Source: Haemophilus quentini
GTDB lineage: Bacteria; Pseudomonadota; Gammaproteobacteria; Enterobacterales; Pasteurellaceae
DNA: 41,380 nucleotides
NCBI GenBank assembly: GCA_001752465.1
Contig: MDJB01000014.1
Location: forward strand, 1-41,380
Direction: 5' to 3'
Shown here: piece by piece, positions 28,181-36,939 of the stretch
How positions within the stretch are numbered: position 1 is the stretch's first letter
How the letters are laid out: the number at the start of each line of letters is the position of its first letter
Made by a program: the position numbers and the translations under genes
The notes under the pieces: generated by a model
Told to the model about the DNA's origin: nothing
Databases searched by the model: none
What the model saw: the letters and a program-made list of their open reading frames with translations, nothing else

Positions 28181-28969
28181 ATGATCGCACTATCTGAGAT
28201 TTTTGTGCCGTTACATCGGATTATTCCTTTTTCAAATGTAGAGGGGCAAGGCAATCGTTCGAGTATTTTTCTGCAAGGTTGCAAGCTAAATTGCTTGTAT
28301 TGCCATAATCCAGAAACTATTCCTCGTTATACGGAAAATGCGAAATTGGTTAGTTTGCAGTATTTGTATGAACAGGTTATGGAAGCGGTTCCATTTATTA
28401 GAGGTGTCACAATTTCAGGCGGTGAACCGACTATCCATCATAAAAAACTGGTGCCACTATTTGAGGCTTTACGTTCGCAAGGATTGACTTGTTATTTGGA
28501 TAGTAGTGGCTTTTTTGAGTTTGATCGTATTCGTTCATTAATCGATGTCACTGATAAATTTTTATTCGATCTGAAAGGGGAGGGCGCTGGTTTACAAACG
28601 CTCTGTTTTGACCGACAAAATCAAGCGGGCATTGTACCACAGCAAGTAATACCAGAACGTTTACATATAAAGAACGATAAACTTGAGCGAAATTTACAAA
28701 ATCTGACAGCCTTGTTGCCGTTAAATAAAGTGGAAGAAGTGCGGTTAGTTTTTTTAAATAATTTTTTTGATGCTGAATATTTGGTGGGCAAAGTTGCGTT
28801 ACTTTTACTAAATTATCCTGATGTGGCATTAAAAATTATCCGTGTGCATAGTAAAGGAGCGCGCGATGAAACTGGGTTATCAACGCATATTCCAAGTGCG
28901 GAAGAAACTAATGCATTGGCTGCTTATGCGCGTCAATGTGGAATTAACAAGGTTTTGACTATTTTGTAG
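28181..28969 (+). CDS. yjjW: YjjW-family radical SAM glycyl radical enzyme activase
   Basis: YjjW should install the glycyl radical on YjjI. The radical SAM cluster motif is C34-x3-C38-x2-C41 in FLQGCKLNCLYCHNPET, with the SAM-binding GGE motif in ITISGGEPT-like sequence (VTISGGEPT). The length of 262 aa is shorter than E. coli YjjW (about 287). The cysteine-rich two-cluster ferredoxin-like insert that E. coli has right after CHNP is absent: residues 45-70 contain no cysteine. The gap of 8 bases after yjjI indicates one transcript. An uptake signal (28737) lies within the gene. Confidence 0.92.
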   Translation: MIALSEIFVPLHRIIPFSNVEGQGNRSSIFLQGCKLNCLYCHNPETIPRYTENAKLVSLQYLYEQVMEAVPFIRGVTISGGEPTIHHKKLVPLFEALRSQGLTCYLDSSGFFEFDRIRSLIDVTDKFLFDLKGEGAGLQTLCFDRQNQAGIVPQQVIPERLHIKNDKLERNLQNLTALLPLNKVEEVRLVFLNNFFDAEYLVGKVALLLLNYPDVALKIIRVHSKGARDETGLSTHIPSAEETNALAAYARQCGINKVLTIL

Positions 28970-28977
28970 TCGTTTAC

Positions 28978-29010
28978 AAAAAAGTGCGGTGAAAATTCGC
29001 CGACTTTTTG
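28978..29010 (+). terminator. yjjW terminator, imperfect uptake-signal pair
   Basis: ACAAAAAAGTGCGGTGAA can pair with TTCGCCGACTTTTTGT with small bulges, and the right arm carries a T run. The left arm holds an exact uptake signal (28982-28990), while the right arm looks like a decayed copy. GCCGACTTTTT recurs at 29031-29041. Confidence 0.5.
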
Positions 29011-29070
29011 TGAGAAAACAAGTAGAATAAGCCGACTTTTTTATTAACTTAACCAATCTAGGGGAATCAA

Positions 29071-30324
29071 ATGAGTGTGTTAAGCAGCATTTTGGGAATG
29101 GTCGTATTAATCGCTATTGCCGTGTTACTTTCCAATAATCGTAAAGCGATTAGTATCAGAACCGTGCTCGGGGCGTTAGCAATCCAAGTTGGATTTGCCG
29201 CCCTTATTTTATATGTGCCAGCAGGTAAACAAGCACTTGGTGCAACTGCTGATGCCGTATCAAATGTTATTGCTTACGGTAACGAAGGTATTAACTTTGT
29301 ATTTGGTGGTTTAGCTGATCCAAGTAAACCTTCTGGTTTCATTTTTGCAGTGAAAGTATTACCAATTATTGTGTTCTTCTCTGGCTTAATCTCCGTGCTT
29401 TATTATCTTGGCATTATGCAAGTGGTGATTAAAGTATTAGGCAGTGCATTACAAAAAGCATTGGGTACTTCAAAAGCAGAATCCATGTCTGCTGCGGCTA
29501 ATATTTTCGTTGGTCAAACTGAAGCACCATTGGTGGTTCGCCCTTACATTAAAAATATGACCCAATCTGAATTATTTGCCATCATGGTGGGTGGTACGGC
29601 GTCTATCGCGGGTTCAGTAATGGCTGGTTATGCTGGAATGGGCGTGCCATTGACATACTTAATCGCAGCGTCATTTATGGCGGCACCTGCTGGTTTATTA
29701 TTTGCGAAATTAATGTTCCCACAAACAGAACAATTCTCTGATAAACAACCGGAAGACAATGATTCAGAAAAACCAACTAACGTACTTGAAGCAATGGCGG
29801 GTGGTGCGAGTGCAGGTATGCAAATTGCATTAAACGTGGGTGCAATGTTAATCGCATTCGTTGGTTTAATTGCATTAATTAACGGTATTTTAAGTGGCGT
29901 TGGTGGCTGGTTCGGCTATGGCGACGTAACTTTACAATCTATCTTTGGTTTAGTTTTCAAACCATTAGCATACTTAATCGGTGTAACTGACGGTACCGAA
30001 GCGGGTATCGCAGGACAAATGATCGGGATGAAATTAGCGGTTAACGAATTCGTAGGTTACCTTGAATTTGCAAAATACTTGCAACCAGATTCTGCGATTG
30101 TATTAACTGAAAAAACCAAAGCGATTATTACTTTCGCACTTTGTGGTTTTGCTAACTTCAGCTCAATTGCGATCTTAATCGGTGGTTTAGGTGGAATGGC
30201 GCCAAACCGTCGTAGTGATGTTGCGCGTTTAGGCTTAAAAGCGGTAATTGCAGGTACTTTAGCAAACTTAATGAGTGCAACGATTGCAGGCTTGTTCATC
30301 GGACTCGGTGCAGCAGCGCTTTAA
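29071..30324 (+). CDS. nupC: nucleoside transporter NupC (CNT family)
   Basis: This inner-membrane concentrative nucleoside symporter imports nucleosides with protons or sodium. The family core is visible: [36 protein letters not shown], and the late repeat region [14 protein letters not shown] with [25 protein letters not shown] (quoted as [13 protein letters not shown] and [12 protein letters not shown]). About ten hydrophobic segments are present. The length of 417 aa compares with 400 for E. coli NupC. The exact substrate preference is unknown. It lies between yjjIW and deoD, linking import to phosphorolysis. Confidence 0.95.
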   Translation: MSVLSSILGMVVLIAIAVLLSNNRKAISIRTVLGALAIQVGFAALILYVPAGKQALGATADAVSNVIAYGNEGINFVFGGLADPSKPSGFIFAVKVLPIIVFFSGLISVLYYLGIMQVVIKVLGSALQKALGTSKAESMSAAANIFVGQTEAPLVVRPYIKNMTQSELFAIMVGGTASIAGSVMAGYAGMGVPLTYLIAASFMAAPAGLLFAKLMFPQTEQFSDKQPEDNDSEKPTNVLEAMAGGASAGMQIALNVGAMLIAFVGLIALINGILSGVGGWFGYGDVTLQSIFGLVFKPLAYLIGVTDGTEAGIAGQMIGMKLAVNEFVGYLEFAKYLQPDSAIVLTEKTKAIITFALCGFANFSSIAILIGGLGGMAPNRRSDVARLGLKAVIAGTLANLMSATIAGLFIGLGAAAL

Positions 30325-30333
30325 TTCTCGGAT

Positions 30334-30366
30334 AAGTGCGGTGAAAAATGACCGCACTTTTTATTT
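30334..30366 (+). terminator. nupC terminator from paired uptake signals
   Basis: AAGTGCGGT (30334-30342) and ACCGCACTT (30351-30359), both exact uptake signals, form a perfect stem with an 8-base loop followed by TTTATTTTT. Confidence 0.87.
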
Positions 30367-30393
30367 TTACATTTGAAAAAAGGAAGGAAAATT

Positions 30394-31110
30394 ATGACTC
30401 CACATATTAACGCTCCTGAAGGCGCATTTGCTGATGTTGTTTTAATGCCAGGCGATCCACTTCGTGCAAAATACATTGCAGAAACGTTTTTGCAAGATGC
30501 AGTAGAGATAACAAATGTTCGTAATATGCTTGGTTATACCGGTACTTACAAAGGTCGTAAGATTTCTATTATGGGCCACGGTATGGGGATTCCATCTTGC
30601 TCTATTTATGCGAAAGAATTAATCACTGAATACGGTGTGAAAAAAATTATCCGTGTAGGTTCTTGTGGTGCTGTTCGTATGGACGTAAAAGTGCGCGATG
30701 TAATTATCGGTTTAGGCGCATGTACTGATTCAAAAGTAAACCGTATTCGTTTCAACGATAACGACTTTGCAGCTATTGCTGACTTCGATATGGCACAAGC
30801 CGCTGTTCAAGCTGCAAAAGCAAAAGGAAAAGCAGTTCGTGTAGGTAATTTATTCTCTGCGGATTTATTCTATACACCTGATGTAGAAATGTTCGATGTA
30901 ATGGAAAAATACGGCATTTTAGGTGTGGAAATGGAAGCGGCAGGAATTTATGGTGTGGCTGCAGAATATGGTGCTAAAGCATTAACGATTTGTACTGTTT
31001 CTGATCACATTCGTACACACGAACAAACCACAGCAGAAGAGCGTCAATTAACATTCAATGATATGATTGAAATTGCTTTGGATTCAGTATTAATTGGTGA
31101 TGCACAATAA
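30394..31110 (+). CDS. deoD: purine nucleoside phosphorylase (DeoD type)
   Basis: This hexameric cytoplasmic enzyme splits purine (deoxy)ribonucleosides with phosphate to the base and (deoxy)ribose 1-phosphate. Active-site motifs are [13 protein letters not shown] (phosphate loop around residue 20), [18 protein letters not shown] (ribose binding, near 178-187) and TVSDHI (catalytic Asp, about 204). The start at 30394 follows AGGAAGGA and gives 238 aa (E. coli 239). An upstream ATG at 30373 lies before the ribosome site and is rejected. It follows nupC, but no deoA, deoB or deoC gene is next to it. Confidence 0.97.
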   Translation: MTPHINAPEGAFADVVLMPGDPLRAKYIAETFLQDAVEITNVRNMLGYTGTYKGRKISIMGHGMGIPSCSIYAKELITEYGVKKIIRVGSCGAVRMDVKVRDVIIGLGACTDSKVNRIRFNDNDFAAIADFDMAQAAVQAAKAKGKAVRVGNLFSADLFYTPDVEMFDVMEKYGILGVEMEAAGIYGVAAEYGAKALTICTVSDHIRTHEQTTAEERQLTFNDMIEIALDSVLIGDAQ

Positions 31111-31136
31111 TTTCTTATAGTGGATTTAATAAGCGC

Positions 31137-31165
31137 TTGAAAAACAACCGCACTTTTTATATAAT
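31137..31165 (+). promoter_or_regulatory. strong promoter of rplK-rplA with an uptake signal in the spacer
   Basis: TTGAAA (31137-31142) and TATAAT (31160-31165) are exactly 17 bases apart. An exact uptake signal (ACCGCACTT, 31147-31155) sits inside the spacer. The bases after the -10 (ACGTGCCC) are GC-rich, as in growth-rate controlled promoters. Confidence 0.85.
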
Positions 31166-31175
31166 ACGTGCCCAT

Positions 31176-31202
31176 TATGAGCCTTTCGAGGCTCATATTT
31201 TT
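31176..31202 (+). terminator. leader terminator (attenuator) before rplK
   Basis: TATGAGCCT (31176-31184) and AGGCTCATA (31189-31197) form a perfect 9-bp stem capped by a TTCG tetraloop and followed by TTTTT. It begins only about 4 bases after the predicted transcription start of the rplK promoter and about 80 bases before the gene. Confidence 0.82.
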
Positions 31203-31236
31203 GTGTGGTGCAATGAATGTTGCACTGAAAATTATC

Positions 31237-31264
31237 GGGGAGCTATTTAATAGCGTTATTACCC
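31237..31264 (+). promoter_or_regulatory. possible L1-binding leader element before rplK
   Basis: GGGG (31237-31240) and CCC (31262-31264) enclose GCTAT (242-246) / ATAGC (250-254) with an asymmetric internal loop. This is the general shape of an L1 site. L1 is known to repress rplKA in E. coli by binding the leader. The assignment here is inference. Confidence 0.35.
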
Positions 31265-31282
31265 AATTAGAGGAAAACTAAA

Positions 31283-31711
31283 ATGGCAAAAAAAGTCCAA
31301 GCCTACGTTAAGTTGCAAGTTGCAGCTGGTATGGCAAACCCATCACCACCAGTTGGTCCTGCATTAGGTCAACAAGGTGTGAACATCATGGAATTCTGTA
31401 AAGCATTCAACGCTCGTACTGAGAGTTTAGAAAAAGGTTTACCTATTCCAGTTGTTATCACTGTATATGCAGACCGTTCATTTACTTTCGTAACTAAAAC
31501 TCCACCAGCAGCAGTATTATTGAAAAAAGCTGCAGGTATCAAATCTGGTTCTGGTAAACCGAACAAAGAGAAAGTGGGTAAAGTAACTTTAGATCAAGTT
31601 CGTCAAATCGCTGAAACTAAAGCAGCAGATATGACTGGCGCGTCTATCGAAACCAAAATGAAATCAATTGCTGGTACTGCTCGCTCTATGGGCTTAGTGG
31701 TGGAGGAATAA
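31283..31711 (+). CDS. rplK: 50S ribosomal protein L11
   Basis: L11 forms the base of the GTPase-associated stalk and is needed for RelA activation. The N-terminus [30 protein letters not shown] is typical, with the proline-rich NTD switch and a C-terminal rRNA-binding domain ([29 protein letters not shown]). The length of 142 aa equals E. coli. The ribosome site is TTAGAGGAAAAC. rplA starts 4 bases after the stop. Confidence 0.98.
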   Translation: MAKKVQAYVKLQVAAGMANPSPPVGPALGQQGVNIMEFCKAFNARTESLEKGLPIPVVITVYADRSFTFVTKTPPAAVLLKKAAGIKSGSGKPNKEKVGKVTLDQVRQIAETKAADMTGASIETKMKSIAGTARSMGLVVEE

Positions 31712-31715
31712 TACG

Positions 31716-32405
31716 ATGGCTAAATTGACTAAAAAAATGAAAGCAATCAAAGCTGGCGTAGATTCTACTAAAGCATACGAAATCAACGAAGCGATCGCGG
31801 TATTAAAACAATTCGCAACAGCTAAATTCGTTGAAAGTGTTGACGTTGCAGTAAACTTAGGTATCGATCCTCGTAAATCTGACCAAAACGTTCGTGGTGC
31901 AACTGTATTACCACACGGTACTGGTCGTGAAGTACGCGTAGCTGTGTTCACTCAAGGTGCTAACGCAGATGCAGCTAAAGCAGCAGGTGCTGATTTAGTA
32001 GGTATGGAAGATTTAGCAGAGCAAATCAAAAAAGGCGAAATGAACTTTGATGTTGTTATCGCTTCTCCTGATGCAATGCGTGTTGTTGGTCAATTAGGTC
32101 AAGTATTAGGCCCACGTGGTTTAATGCCAAACCCTAAAGTTGGTACTGTAACACCAAACGTTGCTGAAGCAGTTAAAAATGCTAAATCTGGTCAGATCCG
32201 TTATCGTAATGATAAAAACGGTATCATCCACACCACTATCGGTAAAGCAAACTTCTCTGAAGTTCAATTAAAAGAAAACCTTCAAGCATTATTGGCTGCT
32301 TTAAACAAAGCAAAACCGACTACTGCTAAAGGTATCTTCATCAAGAAAGTAAGCATCTCTAGCACTATGGGTGCAGGTGTTGCTGTTGATCAAACTTCTT
32401 TATAA
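31716..32405 (+). CDS. rplA: 50S ribosomal protein L1
   Basis: L1 forms the mobile stalk beside the E site and typically represses its own operon. Landmarks are the N-terminal [46 protein letters not shown] (quoted as [14 protein letters not shown] and [11 protein letters not shown]), [17 protein letters not shown] and [16 protein letters not shown] near the C-terminus. The length of 229 aa compares with 234 in E. coli. It is the second and last gene before a terminator. In E. coli rplJ and rplL would follow; they do not here. Confidence 0.98.
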   Translation: MAKLTKKMKAIKAGVDSTKAYEINEAIAVLKQFATAKFVESVDVAVNLGIDPRKSDQNVRGATVLPHGTGREVRVAVFTQGANADAAKAAGADLVGMEDLAEQIKKGEMNFDVVIASPDAMRVVGQLGQVLGPRGLMPNPKVGTVTPNVAEAVKNAKSGQIRYRNDKNGIIHTTIGKANFSEVQLKENLQALLAALNKAKPTTAKGIFIKKVSISSTMGAGVAVDQTSL

Positions 32406-32426
32406 TTTAAAGAATTGATAGATTTT

Positions 32427-32456
32427 AAACCGCACTTTTTTAAAGTGCGGTTTTTT
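32427..32456 (+). terminator. rplA terminator from paired uptake signals
   Basis: AAACCGCACTTT (32427-32438) and AAAGTGCGGTTT (32442-32453) form a perfect 12-bp stem with a 3-base loop and a T run. Both arms include exact uptake signals (32429-32437, 32443-32451). It cuts rplKA from rpoBC. Confidence 0.9.
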
Positions 32457-32786
32457 GTTTCATAAAATTTCTATATAAGTTTTAAACTTGACGAGAAAGC
32501 TGCATTCATTTAAAATTTACCGCCTTAAAATTAGCAAAGATTTAGATTGATTTTTAATTAATTTTGACCTTTTATTGTTTAATTTAACCGTGTTTTTGAT
32601 AGAAAGCACATCCATACAATGACAAATTCACCGTTATTGTCGTTGTTTTGCTCAAATTGTCGTCCTATGTAATTTGAGTTGTCACCCCACTACAGAAGTA
32701 AGGTTCAGAGTGCGGTCATTTTAACGGTCATTCACGTCACAGTTAGTTTGTGGCTAGGTCACTGAACAGTTAGCAGAGGAAAACCA
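32457..32786 (+). promoter_or_regulatory. gene-free structured leader of rpoBC
   Basis: This 330-base stretch holds no reading frame that looks real. A 10-bp hairpin with one G-U pair lies at 32616-32646 (ACAATGACAA with TTGTCGTTGT). A perfect 8-bp hairpin follows at 32651-32678 (CTCAAATT with AATTTGAG). GGTCATT repeats at 32714 and 32726. A promoter must lie here because a terminator precedes it, but no candidate is convincing: TTGACC (32564-32569) lacks a good -10, and TACAAT (32615-32620) lacks a good -35. Confidence 0.5.
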
Positions 32787-35700
32787 ATGGGTTACTCCTA
32801 TTCTGAAAAAAAACGAATTCGTAAAGATTTCGGTAAACGTCCGCAAGTTTTAAATGTTCCTTATTTATTAACCATTCAGTTGGATTCTTTTGATAAATTT
32901 ATTCAAAAAGATCCTGAAGGTCAGCAAGGTTTAGAAGCGGCATTCCGTTCTGTATTCCCTATTGTAAGCAATAATGGCTATACAGAATTACAATATGTAG
33001 ATTATCGTTTAGAAGAACCTGAATTTGATGTACGTGAGTGCCAAATTCGTGGCTCAACTTATGCAGCAGGCTTACGTGTAAAATTACGTTTAGTGAGCTA
33101 CGATAAAGAATCTTCTTCACGCGCAGTTAAAGATATTAAAGAAAATGAAGTTTATATGGGTGAAATCCCATTAATGACTGATAACGGTACTTTCGTAATT
33201 AATGGTACCGAGCGTGTTATCGTTTCACAATTACACCGTAGTCCAGGCGTATTCTTCGATTCTGACAAAGGTAAGACCCATTCTTCAGGTAAAGTGCTTT
33301 ATAACGCACGTATTATCCCTTACCGTGGTTCTTGGTTAGATTTTGAATTCGATCCAAAAGATAACTTATTTGCGCGTATTGACCGTCGTCGTAAATTACC
33401 AGCAACAATCATTCTTCGTGCATTAGGCTACACCACTGAAGAAATCTTAAACTTATTCTTTGATAAAATTACCTTTGAAATCGCTGGCGATAAATTGTTA
33501 ATGACTTTAGTGCCAGAACGTTTACGTGGTGAAACGGCTTCTTTTGATATTGAAGCAAATGGCAAAGTTTATGTTGAACGTGGTCGTCGTATTACTGCAC
33601 GCCATATCAAGGCATTAGAAAAAGATAAAATTTCACAAGTCGTTGTACCTTCTGAATATATTTTAGGTAAAGTTGCGTCGAAAGATTATGTTGATTTAGA
33701 GTCTGGTGAAATTATTTGCCCTGCAAACGGTGAGATTTCTTTAGAGACTCTTGCAAAATTAGCGCAAGCAGGTTACACCACGATCGAAACTTTATTTACT
33801 AATGATTTAGATTACGGTCCATATATTTCTGAAACGCTGCGTGTCGATCCAACTTATGATAAAACCAGTGCGCTTTACGAAATTTATCGTATGATGCGTC
33901 CGGGTGAACCACCAACACCAGAATCTTCAGAAGCATTATTCAATAATTTATTCTTCTCTGCAGAGCGTTATGATTTATCTGCTGTCGGTCGTATGAAATT
34001 CAATCGTTCTTTAGCGATCGCAGAAGGTGAAGGTTCAGGCACTTTAAGCAATGAAGATATTATTGCGGTAATGCGTAAATTGATCGACATCCGTAATGGT
34101 CGCGGCGAAGTGGATGATATTGACCACTTAGGTAACCGTCGTATCCGTAGCGTAGGTGAGATGGCGGAGAACCAATTCCGTATTGGTTTAGTGCGTGTAG
34201 AAAGAGCGGTGAAAGAACGCTTATCTTTAGGTGATTTAGATGCAATCACACCGCAAGACTTAATTAATCCAAAACCAATTTCTGCAGCGGTGAAAGAATT
34301 CTTTGGTTCTTCACAACTTTCGCAATTTATGGACCAAAATAACCCATTATCAGAAGTCACGCACAAACGTCGTATTTCTGCATTAGGTCCAGGCGGTTTA
34401 ACGCGTGAGCGCGCAGGCTTTGAAGTGCGTGACGTACATAATACCCACTATGGTCGTTTATGTCCGATTGAAACCCCTGAAGGTCCAAACATCGGTTTAA
34501 TCAACTCACTTTCTGCTTTTGCACGTACGAATGATTATGGTTTCTTAGAAACACCATATCGTAAAGTGGTTGATGGCCAAGTTACTGAAGAAATTGAATA
34601 CCTATCTGCAATTGATGAAGCAAACTATATCATTGCACAGGCAAACTCAAATTTAGACGAAAATAACCGTTTTACTGATGCTTTTGTTACTGCACGTGGT
34701 GAACGTGGTGAATCAGGTTTATATAAACCTGAAGATATTCACTATATGGACGTTTCGACACAACAAGTGGTATCTGTTGCGGCTGCATTGATTCCATTCC
34801 TTGAGCATGACGATGCGAACCGTGCGTTGATGGGGGCGAACATGCAACGTCAAGCAGTTCCAACATTACGTGCTGACAAACCATTAGTTGGTACAGGTAT
34901 GGAAAAACCAATCGCACTTGACTCAGGTGTTGCGGTTGTTGCAAAACGTGGTGGTACAGTTCAGTACGTCGATGCTTCTCGTATCGTTATTAAAGTAAAT
35001 GAAGATGAAACCATTGCAGGTGAAGCTGGTATTGATATTTATAATTTAATTAAATATACCCGTTCTAACCAAAATACTTGTATTAACCAAATTCCTTGTG
35101 TGAATTTAGGCGATCCAATCAATCGTGGTGAAGTATTAGCAGACGGTCCTTCGACTGATTTAGGTGAGCTTGCATTAGGTCAAAATATTCGAGTGGCGTT
35201 CATGCCTTGGAACGGTTATAACTTCGAAGACTCAATGTTAGTTTCTGAACGTGTTGTTCAACAAGACCGTTTCACTACCATCCATATTCAAGAATTATCT
35301 TGTGTTGCACGTGATACCAAGTTAGGTGCAGAAGAAATCACTGCGGATATTCCAAACGTAGGTGAATCAGCGTTAAGCAAACTTGATGAATCTGGTATTG
35401 TTTATGTTGGTGCAGAGGTTAAAGGTGGTGATATCTTAGTAGGTAAAGTAACGCCTAAAGGTGAAACTCAATTAACCCCAGAAGAAAAACTTTTACGCGC
35501 AATCTTTGGTGAAAAAGCTTCTGATGTTAAAGATTCTTCATTGCGTGTGCCAAACGGTACATCAGGTACAGTTATTGATGTTCAAGTCTTTACTCGTGAT
35601 GGCGTAGAAAAAGATAAACGTGCATTAGAAATCGAAGAAATGCAGCTTCGTGAAGCGAAAAAAGATTTAACTGAAGAGTTAGAGATTTTAGAAGCTGGAT

Positions 35701-36815
35701 TATTTGCTCGTGTTCGTAATCTTCTTATTTCTAGTGGTGCTGATGCAGCGCAATTAGATAAAGTAGATCGCACTAAATGGTTAGAACAAACCATTGTAGA
35801 TGAAGAAAAACAAAATCAATTAGAACAGCTTGCAGAGCAATACGAAGAACTTCGTAAAGAGTTTGAACATAAACTTGAAGTGAAACGTAAGAAAATCATC
35901 AAAGGTGATGATCTTGCACCGGGCGTGTTAAAAGTGGTTAAAGTTTACCTCGCGGTGAAACGTCAAATCCAACCAGGTGATAAAATGGCGGGGCGTCATG
36001 GTAACAAAGGTGTTATCTCGAAAATTAACCCAGTTGAAGATATGCCATACGATGAGAATGGCCAACCCGTTGAGATTGTATTGAACCCACTGGGCGTACC
36101 ATCTCGTATGAACATCGGTCAGATCCTTGAAACCCACTTAGGTTTAGCTGCGAAAGGTATTGGTGATCAAATCAATGCAATGCTTAAACAAAAACAAGAA
36201 GTGGAAAAATTACGTGGTTATATTCAAAAAGCGTATGACTTAGGTAATGGCTCACAAAAAGTGGATTTAAGTACCTTCACTGATGAAGAAGTATTGCGTT
36301 TAGCTGAAAATCTACGTAAAGGTTTACCAGTTGCGACACCAGTATTTGATGGTGCAGCTGAAGCTGAAATCAAAGAGTTATTAAAACTTGGTGGATTACC
36401 AACTTCAGGTCAAATCACTTTATATGATGGCCGTACAGGCGAGAAATTCGAGCGTCCAGTAACAGTAGGTTATATGTACATGCTCAAATTGAACCACTTA
36501 GTTGATGACAAAATGCATGCTCGTTCAACTGGTTCTTATAGCCTTGTTACACAACAACCATTGGGTGGTAAAGCTCAATTCGGTGGTCAACGTTTCGGTG
36601 AGATGGAGGTATGGGCGCTTGAAGCATATGGTGCAGCTTATACCTTACAAGAAATGTTAACGGTGAAATCTGATGATGTGAATGGTCGTACGAAGATGTA
36701 TAAAAATATCGTAAGTGGTAATCAACACATGGACCCAGGCACACCGGAATCTTTCAATGTAATTATGAAAGAAATCCGCTCACTTGGTTTAAATATCGAG
36801 TTAGACGAAGAGTAA
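32787..36815 (+). CDS. rpoB: DNA-directed RNA polymerase subunit beta
   Basis: This is the catalytic beta subunit of RNA polymerase. It starts [20 protein letters not shown]. The rifampicin-pocket region is [34 protein letters not shown] (about 505-540; key residues [18 protein letters not shown]), with no usual resistance change in the residues I can compare. Later landmarks are [15 protein letters not shown] and [10 protein letters not shown]. The length of 1342 aa equals E. coli. The ribosome site AGAGGAAAACC precedes the ATG. No uptake signal lies in the 4-kb gene. Confidence 0.99.
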   Translation: MGYSYSEKKRIRKDFGKRPQVLNVPYLLTIQLDSFDKFIQKDPEGQQGLEAAFRSVFPIVSNNGYTELQYVDYRLEEPEFDVRECQIRGSTYAAGLRVKLRLVSYDKESSSRAVKDIKENEVYMGEIPLMTDNGTFVINGTERVIVSQLHRSPGVFFDSDKGKTHSSGKVLYNARIIPYRGSWLDFEFDPKDNLFARIDRRRKLPATIILRALGYTTEEILNLFFDKITFEIAGDKLLMTLVPERLRGETASFDIEANGKVYVERGRRITARHIKALEKDKISQVVVPSEYILGKVASKDYVDLESGEIICPANGEISLETLAKLAQAGYTTIETLFTNDLDYGPYISETLRVDPTYDKTSALYEIYRMMRPGEPPTPESSEALFNNLFFSAERYDLSAVGRMKFNRSLAIAEGEGSGTLSNEDIIAVMRKLIDIRNGRGEVDDIDHLGNRRIRSVGEMAENQFRIGLVRVERAVKERLSLGDLDAITPQDLINPKPISAAVKEFFGSSQLSQFMDQNNPLSEVTHKRRISALGPGGLTRERAGFEVRDVHNTHYGRLCPIETPEGPNIGLINSLSAFARTNDYGFLETPYRKVVDGQVTEEIEYLSAIDEANYIIAQANSNLDENNRFTDAFVTARGERGESGLYKPEDIHYMDVSTQQVVSVAAALIPFLEHDDANRALMGANMQRQAVPTLRADKPLVGTGMEKPIALDSGVAVVAKRGGTVQYVDASRIVIKVNEDETIAGEAGIDIYNLIKYTRSNQNTCINQIPCVNLGDPINRGEVLADGPSTDLGELALGQNIRVAFMPWNGYNFEDSMLVSERVVQQDRFTTIHIQELSCVARDTKLGAEEITADIPNVGESALSKLDESGIVYVGAEVKGGDILVGKVTPKGETQLTPEEKLLRAIFGEKASDVKDSSLRVPNGTSGTVIDVQVFTRDGVEKDKRALEIEEMQLREAKKDLTEELEILEAGLFARVRNLLISSGADAAQLDKVDRTKWLEQTIVDEEKQNQLEQLAEQYEELRKEFEHKLEVKRKKIIKGDDLAPGVLKVVKVYLAVKRQIQPGDKMAGRHGNKGVISKINPVEDMPYDENGQPVEIVLNPLGVPSRMNIGQILETHLGLAAKGIGDQINAMLKQKQEVEKLRGYIQKAYDLGNGSQKVDLSTFTDEEVLRLAENLRKGLPVATPVFDGAAEAEIKELLKLGGLPTSGQITLYDGRTGEKFERPVTVGYMYMLKLNHLVDDKMHARSTGSYSLVTQQPLGGKAQFGGQRFGEMEVWALEAYGAAYTLQEMLTVKSDDVNGRTKMYKNIVSGNQHMDPGTPESFNVIMKEIRSLGLNIELDEE

Positions 36816-36824
36816 TCAGTAGGG

Positions 36825-36848
36825 GAGTGAAGAATTTATGATTCACTC
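36825..36848 (+). other. hairpin between rpoB and rpoC
   Basis: GAGTGAA (36825-36831) and TTCACTC (36842-36848) form a perfect 7-bp stem directly after the rpoB stop. There is no T run, so it is not a terminator. It may be a processing site or may mask translation. Confidence 0.5.
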
Positions 36849-36939
36849 GCCTTACGAAAAAAAATCGCCGAAGTGTGGTAGAAAAACATCGAAATTTTCA
36901 ACCGCACTTTAAACCTTTAACTCCGACAGGAGAACATTT

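Noticed and set aside
29006-29026. CRP half-site TGTGA before nupC
   Set aside because: The second half (AAGTA) does not match TCACA, so there is no palindrome.
32457-32786. Remnant of rplJ or rplL between rplA and rpoB
   Set aside because: Translations of the gap show no L10 or L7/L12 sequence, and the stretch is rich in stops and dyads.
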